From NCBI GenBank assembly GCA_910584735.1, contig CAJUBM010000045.1, positions 1 through 20,574 of the forward strand: a DNA stretch of 20,574 bases, written 5' to 3'. This stretch comes from an uncultured Muribaculaceae bacterium (GTDB lineage: Bacteria; Bacteroidota; Bacteroidia; Bacteroidales; Muribaculaceae). The position numbers were made by a program, and so were the translations under genes. Shown here piece after piece: positions 6,970 through 15,096 of the stretch (positions are counted from its first letter, which is position 1; every line of letters starts with the position of its first letter). The notes beneath the pieces were generated by a model. The model saw only the letters and a list, made by a program, of their open reading frames with translations. It ran no database searches and was not told the origin of the DNA.

Positions 6970-7113
6970 TAGTGGCGCCGGACCTCCGGGACGGCAAGCC
7001 ACCCGAAAAGGCTCAGCCGAATTAGAAATGCCAACTTCTCTACAAAAAATAGTTTACGTTTTTCCGCTCCGCCTCTTCGGGTGGCCTGCCGTCCCGGAGG
7101 TCCGGCGCCACTA
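6970..7113. repeat. Long GC-rich inverted repeat, 43-bp arms
   Basis: The left arm (6970-7012) and right arm (7071-7113) are reverse complements with two mismatches in 43 bases. Weaker complementarity continues inward to about 7024/7059 (AGCCGAATTA against AGCGGAAAAA), leaving an AT-rich centre. On the minus-strand RNA both mismatches become G-U pairs, whereas on the plus strand they are A-C. The arms are far more GC-rich than the flanks and contain nested palindromes (CCGGACCTCCGG, GGCGCC). The outer ends are TA on both sides, which would fit insertion at a TA target, but this cannot be told apart from the palindrome itself. There is no T-run after the stem on either strand, so it is not a standard terminator. 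It may be a MITE-like or dispersed palindromic element, or a structured 3' region of the lipid kinase transcript. Confidence 0.85.
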
Positions 7114-7217
7114 TAAGCTACCACGGATAATAACCTTTTCGTTGGGAGAAGTTTATCTGAATCTTGACACACCGCCTTTTTAGCTACTATCTCGTTTATA
7201 GCATCTTTTCCCACACT

Positions 7218-8270
7218 TCACTCCTCGGGAGAGAAGGTGTCGGAGGGATCGTCTGCCGAGAGGTGGGCAAGGATGTGGCGCGAGAAGAGGTGGTGGAGGC
7301 CCAGGCGGGCATCGCGCAGCATCTCGCGCACGGGGGTTATGATGGGCCTGAAATCTTGGCGGGAATCGGGGGTAAAGATGCGGAGGCGTCCGCGATGGCA
7401 CTTTATGTCAAGGATGTTGTCAAGCACCATGGGTTCGCCGTCGATGTGGGCTTCACCTCCGCGCGAACGGTAGATTACCGCTGCCGGGGCGCGGAACGAA
7501 TGTACCATGGTGTTCTTGTTGATATACCCGGTGAAAATGTCCATCCCCATAACAGCGGCGTCTATGGGGGAGCCGCTATGCACGATGGTTATATCAAGCA
7601 GGCCGTCGGTGATGGATGCCTGCGGGGCGATATAGGCATTGTTGCCCCACTGGGAGGCGTTGCATACGGCTATTAGAAACGCTTTCTCGGTGAGAATCTT
7701 GCCGTTGGCCGACACGGTGTAGGTCTGGGGACGGTATTGCAGGTATTCCGAGATGGTTGAACTGACGTAACTCAGCAGTCCGCGGCGGCGGCGCCGGGCG
7801 AAACGGTGGCTCACCGCCGCATCGAAGCCGAGACCGAACGTGCAGAAAAAGGGACGCGAATTTACGGTGCCGAAGTCGGAGGCCACCACATTGTCGGCCT
7901 CTATGATGTCAAGCGCCATAGGTATATCCATCGGTATGCCGAGGTGGCGCGCCAGTCCGTTGCCCGAGCCTGCCGGAAGGATTCCCAGAGCCGTGGAGGA
8001 GTTGGCGAGCGCACGGGCCGTCTCGTTGACCGTGCCGTCACCTCCGCAGGCCAGCACTCCGTAATATCCCTTCTCTACGGCCTCGGCCGCGAGAGAGGTT
8101 GCATCGCCCCGTGCCGCCGTCACACGCACATCCACCTGCCAGCCGGCAGGTTCGAACCGCTCGCGCACCATCTCGGCTACACCTTTCTTGTTCCCGGTGC
8201 CTGAGATGGGGTTAATAATGAGCATCAGCCGGCGGTCGTGTCCGGTTGTAGGGGTGATATTATCTTCCAT
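7218..8270 (-). CDS. YegS/DagK-type lipid kinase
   Basis: The 350-residue protein has the diacylglycerol kinase catalytic domain (DAGK_cat) followed by the usual beta-sandwich C-terminal domain. Visible motifs are INPISGTG (19-26), the nucleotide-binding GGDGTVNE (76-83) and ILPAGSGNGLARHLGIP (97-113), then DFGTVNSRPFFCTFGLGFDA, typical of YegS and DgkB relatives. These enzymes phosphorylate diacylglycerol, sphingoid bases or similar lipids with ATP at the membrane; the actual substrate here is unknown. The C-terminal 45 residues (after about 305) lie beyond the usual domain end and look like a lineage-specific tail. The ATG at 8270 is used; a -7 element lies 35 bases upstream. The gene stands alone between the inverted repeat and the lipoprotein gene. 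Confidence 0.92.
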   Translation of the reverse strand: MEDNITPTTGHDRRLMLIINPISGTGNKKGVAEMVRERFEPAGWQVDVRVTAARGDATSLAAEAVEKGYYGVLACGGDGTVNETARALANSSTALGILPAGSGNGLARHLGIPMDIPMALDIIEADNVVASDFGTVNSRPFFCTFGLGFDAAVSHRFARRRRRGLLSYVSSTISEYLQYRPQTYTVSANGKILTEKAFLIAVCNASQWGNNAYIAPQASITDGLLDITIVHSGSPIDAAVMGMDIFTGYINKNTMVHSFRAPAAVIYRSRGGEAHIDGEPMVLDNILDIKCHRGRLRIFTPDSRQDFRPIITPVREMLRDARLGLHHLFSRHILAHLSADDPSDTFSPEE

Positions 8271-8304
8271 GAGCCAAAGCCGGCATAAGCACCGGTTCCG
8301 ACCG

Positions 8305-8312
8305 CAAAGTTA
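8305..8312 (-). promoter_or_regulatory. -7 element for the lipid kinase gene
   Basis: TAACTTTG followed by C on the minus strand matches TAnnTTTG and lies between the lipoprotein stop (8341) and the kinase ATG (8270). No -33 TTTG is clear. It suggests the kinase has its own promoter rather than depending on the lipoprotein transcript. Confidence 0.5.
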
Positions 8313-8340
8313 CGGAAATTTTTCCACTTACCCGGCAGGG

Positions 8341-8619
8341 TCAGTCATCATGATGATGGTGGTGCTTATGGTACTTCTTATATTCTTTGTAGCGCTTTTT
8401 CTGCGCTTTCTTGTATGCCTTGTAGCGTTTCTTCTGATATTTGCGCCACTCTTTGTCGCCATGATGGTGGTGGCCGCCGTCAAAATCATAATCGTAACAA
8501 TGCTCGATTCCGCCATAGGTATGCAGAGATCCGCAACTTGCCAGCGAACAGGCTCCGAAGCAAAGCAGCACCAGCCCCACAAGCCATTTTACAGGGAATA
8601 AACGCGAGGAAGTCTTCAT
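8341..8619 (-). CDS. Small His/Lys-rich lipoprotein
   Basis: I do not recognise this 92-residue protein as a named family. Residues 1-28 form a type II signal peptide (MKTSSRLFPVKWLVGLVLL core) ending in the lipobox LASC with C29 as the lipidated cysteine. The mature part has a HHHH cluster (50-53), two near-identical 11-residue units QKKRYKAYKKA and QKKRYKEYKKY, and a C-terminal KHHHHHDD. It should be an exported, lipid-anchored, strongly basic protein that could bind metal, nucleic acid or anionic surface polymers; none of these is shown. The frame is open up to 8946, but the signal peptide makes the ATG at 8619 the likely start. The opposite strand is also open here; its long hydrophobic runs are the shadow of the Lys/His repeats. 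Confidence 0.65.
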   Translation of the reverse strand: MKTSSRLFPVKWLVGLVLLCFGACSLASCGSLHTYGGIEHCYDYDFDGGHHHHGDKEWRKYQKKRYKAYKKAQKKRYKEYKKYHKHHHHHDD

Positions 8620-8803
8620 AATCGGTAATAGTAGATTAGTAAACCGTGGCCCTTCAGGCCCGGACAGATGAAACAAATGGAATATGAGGCGGCAAACAGT
8701 TGAAACCCTCATTATATTATACGCGTATGCACGAGAAATAGTTTTAAAACCGGGAGGATTAATTTTTTTAAGAATTTTACATGGCGGGATGAACATTTTT
8801 CCG

Positions 8804-8811
8804 TATATTTG
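8804..8811 (+). promoter_or_regulatory. -7 element in the DJ-1 upstream region
   Basis: TATATTTG followed by C matches TAnnTTTG. No -33 TTTG is obvious at 19-20 bases. Transcription would start near 8818 and give either a leader of about 150 bases for the DJ-1 gene or a short RNA ending after the T-run at 8897-8902. Confidence 0.4.
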
Positions 8812-8840
8812 CGTTATTAACCTGAAACTAAAACCATCCG

Positions 8841-8877
8841 AGTGGCAACCCTCTAATTTAATTCGAGGTAAACCACT
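8841..8877 (+). ncRNA. Two-part hairpin in the DJ-1 leader, possible structured RNA
   Basis: An outer stem AGTGG/CCACT (8841-8845 with 8873-8877) and an inner stem CCTC/GAGG (8850-8853 with 8865-8868) are separated by a symmetric 4+4 internal loop, CAAC opposite TAAA, and capped by an AT-rich loop. It begins about 23 bases after the expected transcription start from 8804-8811 and is followed by TTTTTT at 8897-8902. It does not match a riboswitch class I can name. It could be a leader element, a small RNA or chance pairing. Confidence 0.3.
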
Positions 8878-8968
8878 GATTACCAACCCACTTATATTTT
8901 TTCGACAAAACCTGACTTTGCCATACATTAGGTAGTCTTTCGTCAAACTAAATCATATCATACCCGAC

Positions 8969-9541
8969 ATGAACACATCTTACCTGTTTTTAGCAAATGG
9001 ATTCGAAGAAATCGAAGCCCTCACCGTGGTAGACGTGATGCGCCGCGCCGGCATGGATCTCAAGACCGTTTCGATAACCGACACCCACACCGTGACCGGC
9101 GCACACGGAATCACCGTAAAGGCCGATGTACTTTATAGCGAGACAGACTTCATCACTCCCGAGTGGCTCATAATCCCAGGCGGGATGCCCGGAGCGGAAC
9201 ATCTGTCGAAGTTCGCACCGCTTAACACACTCCTTAAGAGCCAGGCTTTCTCAGGTAAGATTGCCGCAATATGCGCATCGCCCGGATTAGTCCTCGGTCC
9301 GTTAGGAATCCTTGACGGCAAGGAAGCCACCTGTTATCCCGGCTTTGAGAAATTCATGCCCGATGCCATCGTGCGTGACACCCCCGTCGTTGCCCTCGAC
9401 CGCCTGATTACGGCCAACGGCCCCTCGGCCGCCATGCGCTTCGCCCTTGCCATCGTAGCCAACTCCATGGGAGAGAACATAGCCCAGGAAGTAGGCTCGG
9501 GTATGCTCTTCTATCCCAAGAGCATGAACTTCTACTTCTGA
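8969..9541 (+). CDS. DJ-1/PfpI family protein
   Basis: The 190-residue protein has the ThiJ/DJ-1/PfpI fold throughout. It starts with YLFLANGFEEIEALTVVDVMRRAGMD, carrying the conserved acidic residue near E14, and has the nucleophile elbow AAICASPGLVLG with the reactive cysteine at C102, as in YajL/DJ-1 proteins. LIIPGGMPGAEHL and LITANGPSAAMRFAL are also characteristic. Bacterial members act in oxidative and carbonyl stress as chaperones, glyoxalases or proposed deglycases; the exact activity cannot be read from sequence. Length is normal for the family. The only sensible start is the ATG at 8969, which follows a long untranslated region with a hairpin. A strong terminator follows 18 bases after the stop. 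Confidence 0.93.
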   Translation: MNTSYLFLANGFEEIEALTVVDVMRRAGMDLKTVSITDTHTVTGAHGITVKADVLYSETDFITPEWLIIPGGMPGAEHLSKFAPLNTLLKSQAFSGKIAAICASPGLVLGPLGILDGKEATCYPGFEKFMPDAIVRDTPVVALDRLITANGPSAAMRFALAIVANSMGENIAQEVGSGMLFYPKSMNFYF

Positions 9542-9559
9542 CAGACATCTATAAATATT

Positions 9560-9617
9560 GCCACATAAAAAATCGGTGAATCAAAATGACTTTTGATTCA
9601 CCGATTTTTTATGTGGC
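9560..9617. terminator. Bidirectional intrinsic terminator
   Basis: A perfect 27-bp inverted repeat (9560-9586 with 9591-9617) has a 4-base loop TGAC. A/T tracts flank the GC-containing core on both arms, so it can terminate transcripts from either side. It lies between the convergent stops of the DJ-1 gene (9541) and the giant secreted protein gene (9636). Confidence 0.92.
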
Positions 9618-9635
9618 GTCTTACAACGCTGTTGA

Positions 9636-12600
9636 CTATCGGATCAAGACCTTAGTGACTTCGGCACCTTTGCGCTTGATGTAGATGCCGTTTGCCGGAT
9701 TATCCACGCGGATACCCTGGATAGAGTAGTATTCCGCTTCCCCATCGGCCGACTCCTCAACCTCCACGATGGCCGAGAGGCCGACATAGGCGGTATTGGA
9801 TATAAGACCGCGTGTAGACACACCGTTTGAACGCACTACAGGCTTGATATTGTAGTATGTGGCGTTCTCCGGCTTATAACCATCGGCATAAGAGCCCGGG
9901 GCATTTACGTTTTCAGCAATAAGCATGCCGTTGCGGTATATGTCGTAGCCTTCAAGCACCGGGCTTTCAGCAGCGGGAACATAATGAATATCATCAAGAA
10001 GCACGAAGAAACCCGACTCGGTATTCCCTTGATAACGGATGGCAAAGTATTTAGCCTCTGCCGGGAGGGTATATTCGTAATCTTTCCAGCCTGCCGAAAG
10101 CAGCTTGAATTCCTCTATCAGGGTGAAGCTCTCGGGATTGTCATCTGTGGCGGAATATAGAACCTCGACAGTCTCTAAGTTGCCGGTTACTCCGGCGGAC
10201 ATTTGGAAGCTGAATTTCGAGCCACCCTTTACCTCGGGAGATATGAGCCAGCGGTCAGATGTCAGGTCGGACCCCACATATATTGTGTGCGGGGTGAAAG
10301 CAACGAGCAACTTATCGCCATCGGCTGCTTTGAGGAACGTATTCTCAAACCCTGCAGCTTCGATTATCTCAGTAATCGCCTTGTCGCCAATCACCTGCCA
10401 GGCCTTGGCATCGATGTCATGCGGGAAGCGGAAATTTCCAAAATATGAAGACTCCTCTCCATCAAGACTTACTGTCTTGAAGTCACCTATATGGTCGCCA
10501 TAGCTGAACGAGGCGAAACTTTCAAAGCTCTCATGTCCGGTCTCAACGGTCGGTTCGGTCCAAGAGAGTGTCACACCCGAGCCATTGTCTTCCGCAACGA
10601 GATCGGTTACCACAGGGTTGTTGCCGCGTCCTATGGATACTTCGATGGTTCTGGAGTCATTAGTGGGATCCATATCAGGGTTCACCGAGCGTATAATCAG
10701 CTTCACATCGCCGCCGTCTTGCGCCCCGGGCGTCCACACGGTCTTATATTCCGCCTGTCCGAATTCGGAGAGTCTGCCGGAACCGTCTGTGCGTGCCATT
10801 GTCAGCGAGGCAAGCGTCTCATCACCTCTGACCACCTGAAGTTCCACTGCCGGAGACTCGGCGGCAAGCAACCCTGTGTTTTCTACAGTCGCAGTGATTT
10901 CGTATGCCGAACCTACCACCGGGAACGGCGGGACGTCTGCCTTTATTACGGCAATGTCATCAAGGTAGAATGTCTTGATTTTGTATTGCGCGAAAGACAC
11001 ATTTGACTCTTCTTCCGACTTGAAGACGCCGTCAATCATTATTTCCACCCATTTACGGTCAAGGAACTTGGAGGGGAGATGGAAACGGCATTTCTTCCAT
11101 ACCCCGGCGCCGGCACCGTCATATGTGCCGATAAGTTCAGGACCCGTGCCAAAAGTCTGCGCATAGATTCTGATTTCGCCCTTCCCTTCGACCACATTGA
11201 GAGGCACTTCGATTCCGGCCGAAGACACGCTCTCGGTAGAGAACGCCGGAAGCACCATACGCGCTTTCTGTCCGTCGGTTCCACTGCATACATATGCTCC
11301 CGGGCCGACCGGTGAGGGTTCATCAGCCCACTCCGGGTAGATTTGGGTGGCATAGCCCCATTGCGATACGTAATCGTCCGATGGACGGCTTTCTATCATA
11401 GGTCCGTAGGAATTCACACTCTCCACACTGAATTTCTCGGCCATAGGAAGTGTGTACGGCTTACCTACCGTTCCGTTTGCGATAAGTAGTCTGCCGCAGT
11501 TCCCTTTCTCATTTTTGGAAAGTAGCCCTATTTCCGCAATAGCTATCCCATTCGGCACATTTTCAAAATAAGCATCATAGGAACTCACATTTCCCAGATC
11601 CTCTACAATTACCCATCCATATTCCTCCTCACTGTACGCGCAAAGGGCATACGTGACATTGTCCGGGTCGACATAACCGCCGTTTACGCCTGTTGTAGGA
11701 TCTTCCCATTCGATGTGGAGGCCCTTGTAGTCTGCGTTGTGCGATACCGTGTATTTCACAATCGGGTTCGGGATGTCTACACCGGTGAATACCGAAGTCT
11801 TTGACGCGGGACCTTCATCGCCGTTGGATACGGAAACCGAGATTTCATTCAATCCCTCCGAGGTGGCGATTTCCACAGACTGTTCCGTACCGGGTGCTCC
11901 GTATACGATCTTGGTCTCTGCCGCAGTCTTGATTGTCGCGGTCAGATTGGCATCGGTAAGCTCGCCGCCTGCGCAGTTGACCTCCGGCATCTTGAAAGTA
12001 ACCCTGGCTTCCAACGCCCCTTTCGGCAACGCTTCAGCCTTGAGGCCGGTCGGCTCGGCCGGGGTTGTGGACGGTTTGTCTGAAACCCTTACGGCTATGT
12101 TGCGAATCCTTACCGAGTTGCCGTTTTCATGTGTGCGGGTAGAGAATCCGACGTATTGCTTCCCTGCTGCCGGAAGACAATATGCAACGTACCGTTGCCA
12201 GTCCCCTCCGTTGATTTGGATACCTTTCCACTCCTTGACGACCTTTGATGACGAGGGGTCTTGCGAAGATCCAACGGTTACCGTTAAGTTTTCTCCCACC
12301 TCGGAATATTGGCCGCTATAGACATCGAATGAAATCTCTACAAGCCTGTCTGATTGTGCCACATCGATTGCAGGCAGAAACATCCATTCTTCCGTAGGCT
12401 CATAGGAGCGGGTCTGGCAATAGAAACAATAGACGTCTTCGTCAATCCCGGCCATATGCCAGGTGACGTATGGATGTTTGTTGCTGACAACCTTTACGAG
12501 TTCGCCCTCAGCCTCAGTCGGAGCCATAGTGAAGGGAAGCGGGAACGGATTGCCGTATTTTATGTCGTTGGAGAAACCACGGGCGGATGCGTGTCCGTGG

Positions 12601-14165
12601 TTGACTGCCTCGACCTGGGCCACGTATTTACGGAACAGGGCATCAGGCATTGTAAAGGTATAGGAACATCCCGTGATGGGAGTGCTGTTGATTTTCTCGC
12701 CATTAAGGTAGACATTGTAAGTGAGTGCGGCCTCGTCAAGGTAGCCGCCGCTGACAGTCCCTGTAACCGCGTCCCAGGTCAACGTGCCCTCCGAAAGCTC
12801 TATATTCTGAGGTGCAAGCGGAGTATCGAAGCCCACGTAGACATTCCTGTCGGTCGCGGCGCTTTCGAGAGCGCCTGATTTCACCGTAAATGAGAATGTG
12901 CGCATCCCCTCTTCGATGCCGGAGAACGGAACCTCCACGGTAGCGCCGGGTCGCCCGGAAACCTCGGAATATTTTGCCCCGTCGATGTTGGCAACGAGAA
13001 TCAGAGAGCCGGAAAGCGAGGAGCCGTCAAAAGTCTCTGACGGAAGTTTTACAGATGCCTTGCCGGTGGTTGAGCCGTTAAGGAAGTCTACCGAGACAAT
13101 CTCGGCCACACTCGGAGCCTTGGGGTCAATGAGTTTGTCGGGAGTTACGAGGATTCGGTATTGTACGGTATTTTCAAGAGTCGCCAGACGGTTAAGTTGC
13201 GGATTAAGCGGGTCGATGGTATAAAGTCCCGATGTGGAATCATCTTCGGGCTTTACTACCACAAACGCCTTGTCAAGAGGGCTGTATGTCATCCCGTACA
13301 TCTGGGTATTAACAGGATATGAGAATTTTTTGATTAACGTGAGCGCCCCTGTGGCTGTATCTAATGTAACAAAACGTCCATCGGGAGTTAACCCGTAGAT
13401 TTTTTTGTCTACGGGGTTTTGAGCGAGGCCCACACAGACGTCTTCTATGTTGACGCTGGGATTGATTACCTTGAATTGCCAGCTCTCAGGATTGACCGAC
13501 TGTAACTGATAACCCGATCCATCGGCATTAAGTGTGTAGGCGTATACCATATCTTTCTCCTGGTCGTAGCCACACGATATGACATATGTTGAGAGGTCTG
13601 TCACACTGAAGTCATCACCGAATTCCACATAATCGGATATTTCGCCATCGAGTGTGAACGTACCGTGTCCCCACACAAGCCAGTAAAAAATCAACTCGCC
13701 ATGGAAACCATATACTTTCCCGTTACGATAGAAACCGGCGATGAAAGGAAAGTCAGGTTCTTCGCTCCAACCGTCATCAACCCAGTCGGGGTCATGGTAT
13801 TCCCACTTTAGATTCTGGGTACCGTCAAGATTGAGTTCATACCATCCACGGGTGGCCTCCGGCTCCGCGAATTCATCGGTAGCCCTCCAGCCCTGTATTT
13901 TTGAGCCTGAAGGATTCACCTTGGCTACGGCGCGGCTTGAAATATCTATTGTCGCAAGCCGGGGGAATCTCGCCGCCGATGATTTTATCTGCGTCCTGGC
14001 GGATTTTTGTGCCATCCACGGGTGGACGGCGCGGATGGTCTCAATCTGCTTCTGCGTCAGACGCACACCTTTCGGAGCGGACGCCCCTGCTTTTTGCGGC
14101 GGTGCGGCGAAAGAGACCAGCGCGACCGTCAACGCAAGAAAAGCGGTTAGTAAACGTTTAATCAT
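9636..14165 (-). CDS. Giant secreted multidomain surface protein with cleaved-adhesin domain and T9SS-like tail
   Basis: The 1509-residue product starts with a Sec signal peptide (MIKRLLTAFLALTVALVSFA, cut likely near residue 20). Residues about 100-360 contain repeated blade-like units (KIYGLTPDGRFVTLDTATGAL, GLYTIDPLNPQLNRLATL), suggesting a beta-propeller. Several fibronectin-III-like modules and jelly-roll segments follow, then a CARDB-like module (about 1085-1185) with VENTG and NDSRTIEV. Residues about 1211-1397 match the cleaved-adhesin type known from gingipains, with DRWLISPEV (1304-1312) and AKYFAIRYQG...LLDDIHYV. The last 31 residues (YYSIQGIRVDNPANGIYIKR...) look like a short type IX sorting tail. 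It is probably exported to the cell surface to bind host or glycan ligands; no catalytic motif is evident. It is a paralog of the protein at 16297-20472. Confidence 0.88.
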   Translation of the reverse strand: MIKRLLTAFLALTVALVSFAAPPQKAGASAPKGVRLTQKQIETIRAVHPWMAQKSARTQIKSSAARFPRLATIDISSRAVAKVNPSGSKIQGWRATDEFAEPEATRGWYELNLDGTQNLKWEYHDPDWVDDGWSEEPDFPFIAGFYRNGKVYGFHGELIFYWLVWGHGTFTLDGEISDYVEFGDDFSVTDLSTYVISCGYDQEKDMVYAYTLNADGSGYQLQSVNPESWQFKVINPSVNIEDVCVGLAQNPVDKKIYGLTPDGRFVTLDTATGALTLIKKFSYPVNTQMYGMTYSPLDKAFVVVKPEDDSTSGLYTIDPLNPQLNRLATLENTVQYRILVTPDKLIDPKAPSVAEIVSVDFLNGSTTGKASVKLPSETFDGSSLSGSLILVANIDGAKYSEVSGRPGATVEVPFSGIEEGMRTFSFTVKSGALESAATDRNVYVGFDTPLAPQNIELSEGTLTWDAVTGTVSGGYLDEAALTYNVYLNGEKINSTPITGCSYTFTMPDALFRKYVAQVEAVNHGHASARGFSNDIKYGNPFPLPFTMAPTEAEGELVKVVSNKHPYVTWHMAGIDEDVYCFYCQTRSYEPTEEWMFLPAIDVAQSDRLVEISFDVYSGQYSEVGENLTVTVGSSQDPSSSKVVKEWKGIQINGGDWQRYVAYCLPAAGKQYVGFSTRTHENGNSVRIRNIAVRVSDKPSTTPAEPTGLKAEALPKGALEARVTFKMPEVNCAGGELTDANLTATIKTAAETKIVYGAPGTEQSVEIATSEGLNEISVSVSNGDEGPASKTSVFTGVDIPNPIVKYTVSHNADYKGLHIEWEDPTTGVNGGYVDPDNVTYALCAYSEEEYGWVIVEDLGNVSSYDAYFENVPNGIAIAEIGLLSKNEKGNCGRLLIANGTVGKPYTLPMAEKFSVESVNSYGPMIESRPSDDYVSQWGYATQIYPEWADEPSPVGPGAYVCSGTDGQKARMVLPAFSTESVSSAGIEVPLNVVEGKGEIRIYAQTFGTGPELIGTYDGAGAGVWKKCRFHLPSKFLDRKWVEIMIDGVFKSEEESNVSFAQYKIKTFYLDDIAVIKADVPPFPVVGSAYEITATVENTGLLAAESPAVELQVVRGDETLASLTMARTDGSGRLSEFGQAEYKTVWTPGAQDGGDVKLIIRSVNPDMDPTNDSRTIEVSIGRGNNPVVTDLVAEDNGSGVTLSWTEPTVETGHESFESFASFSYGDHIGDFKTVSLDGEESSYFGNFRFPHDIDAKAWQVIGDKAITEIIEAAGFENTFLKAADGDKLLVAFTPHTIYVGSDLTSDRWLISPEVKGGSKFSFQMSAGVTGNLETVEVLYSATDDNPESFTLIEEFKLLSAGWKDYEYTLPAEAKYFAIRYQGNTESGFFVLLDDIHYVPAAESPVLEGYDIYRNGMLIAENVNAPGSYADGYKPENATYYNIKPVVRSNGVSTRGLISNTAYVGLSAIVEVEESADGEAEYYSIQGIRVDNPANGIYIKRKGAEVTKVLIR

Positions 14166-14206
14166 TGTGTCGTTTGATTAGATTGGTTAGAATTATAAGT
14201 TTTCCG

Positions 14207-14237
14207 TAAATTTAAGCCGTGTTTCCCGGTTGTCAAA
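14207..14237 (-). promoter_or_regulatory. Promoter of the giant secreted protein gene
   Basis: On the minus strand TTTG (14237-14234) is followed after exactly 19 bases by TAAATTTA (14214-14207), one base off the TAnnTTTG consensus. Transcription near 14200 would give a leader of about 35 bases before the ATG at 14165. It is divergent from the regulator promoter at 14365-14395. Confidence 0.6.
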
Positions 14238-14364
14238 AATTTTGATTTAGCGTATTGACAAATTGCGAATCCATTAAATTAAAACAAGGCACAACCATTT
14301 TATAATCAAGCACAAACATACCAATATCCATGTATCTTATTAAAATGCCGTTTTGGTTGTAGAT

Positions 14365-14395
14365 TTTGATGTTCTTATGATTTTCCCTACATTTG
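14365..14395 (+). promoter_or_regulatory. Promoter of the TPR/AraC regulator
   Basis: TTTG (14365-14368), a 19-base spacer and TACATTTG (14388-14395) make a full match to the Bacteroidetes promoter consensus. Transcription would begin near 14400, only a few bases before the ATG at 14407, so the mRNA is nearly leaderless. It excludes the upstream in-frame start at 14353. Confidence 0.78.
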
Positions 14396-14406
14396 TGCAA
14401 TACATT

Positions 14407-15096
14407 ATGCCAATAATAAAAATCATAACCTTATCGCTCATAGTCGCCATAACCTGCGTTATGACCGGCTGCTCACGCTATAGCGAGAATGAACTTGAGA
14501 GACTGGACCACGAAGCCAACCTGATAATGAGTTCCAATGAAAACCAAGGACTCGACTCCATCGCCAACCTACTTTTGGAAAAAGCTAAAAAGAGCGGTAA
14601 CCGCAAATTTGAAGGAAAGGCTCATCTCTATCTGTCCTCATATGTGTCCGATCTTAATGATTCCGCGCTAAACCAAAAGCTGTCACATCTCGACATCGCA
14701 CAATCAATCGCGGAGGACACTGCCAACGACACGCTGCTGAGCCACGTCTACAACCAGCGCGGTGTCTGGGAGCTTATGCAGAATCGCAATACAACGACAT
14801 CGCAATACTGGTTCGGCAAGTCCATCGAGCGGGCCAAAAGATTGAAAGATAGGAAATTCAGCATCCCGGCAGAGATGAATATGTCGGAAGCATGCCGATA
14901 TGCGGGCGACACCCTCGGAATAAGCTATGACCGGGAGCTTTTCAGTTATGCCGAGACACGGCACCAACCGCTGCTACGCTTCCTTTCCGGGCTACATTGC
15001 GCCGTATATTATGCCGATATAGTAACGGATACGGCCAGCCTCCGCCCATACATCGAAGCATGCGCACTATGCAGGACAGTTATCCCGGAGCGATAG
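14407..15096 (+). CDS. TPR lipoprotein, N-terminal part of a frame-split AraC-type regulator
   Basis: This 229-residue frame begins with a lipoprotein signal peptide (MPIIKIITLSLIVAITCVMTGC, lipobox MTGC, C22). Paired-helix segments follow that look like tetratricopeptide repeats (for example LDSIANLLLEKAKKSGNRKFEGKA, SHVYNQRGVWELMQNRN). In Bacteroidales such TPR regions normally continue into a transmembrane helix and an AraC DNA-binding domain within one polypeptide (known). Here the frame goes out of register near 15050-15075 and ends at TAG 15094-15096, while the expected continuation is in another frame from about 15060. The last residues, CRTVIPER, are probably out-of-frame translation. 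A single missing base at GAAGCATGC would explain it. The ATG at 14407 is chosen from the promoter position and the signal peptide. Confidence 0.75.
   Translation: MPIIKIITLSLIVAITCVMTGCSRYSENELERLDHEANLIMSSNENQGLDSIANLLLEKAKKSGNRKFEGKAHLYLSSYVSDLNDSALNQKLSHLDIAQSIAEDTANDTLLSHVYNQRGVWELMQNRNTTTSQYWFGKSIERAKRLKDRKFSIPAEMNMSEACRYAGDTLGISYDRELFSYAETRHQPLLRFLSGLHCAVYYADIVTDTASLRPYIEACALCRTVIPER

Larger units (their letters stand above)
8620..8968. other. Divergent intergenic region between lipoprotein and DJ-1 genes
   Basis: These 349 bases hold no convincing coding region. They contain a 10-bp perfect palindrome ATACGCGTAT (8719-8728), a plus-strand -7 element TATATTTG (8804-8811), a two-part hairpin (8841-8877) followed by a run of six T at 8897-8902, and a near -7 element TGACTTTG (8913-8920) closer to the DJ-1 start. 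No clear promoter was seen for the minus-strand lipoprotein gene. Confidence 0.5.

Noticed and set aside
6970..7113. Inverted repeat as an intrinsic terminator of the lipid kinase gene
   Set aside because: The arms are much longer than those of the two clear terminators in this window and no T-run follows the stem on either strand.
6936..7214. 92-codon minus-strand frame across the inverted repeat
   Set aside because: It runs through both palindrome arms, so its composition is set by the repeat, and it shows no recognisable domain or start signals.
8188..8601. 137-codon plus-strand frame predicting a very hydrophobic protein
   Set aside because: Its hydrophobic runs are the antisense of the Lys/His repeats of the lipoprotein gene; the minus strand has a proper lipoprotein signal peptide.
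15040..15096. Programmed -1 ribosomal frameshift in the TPR/AraC regulator
   Set aside because: No X-XXY-YYZ slippery heptamer and no obvious downstream stem or pseudoknot is present at the shift point, so a mutation, a read error or translational restart is more likely.
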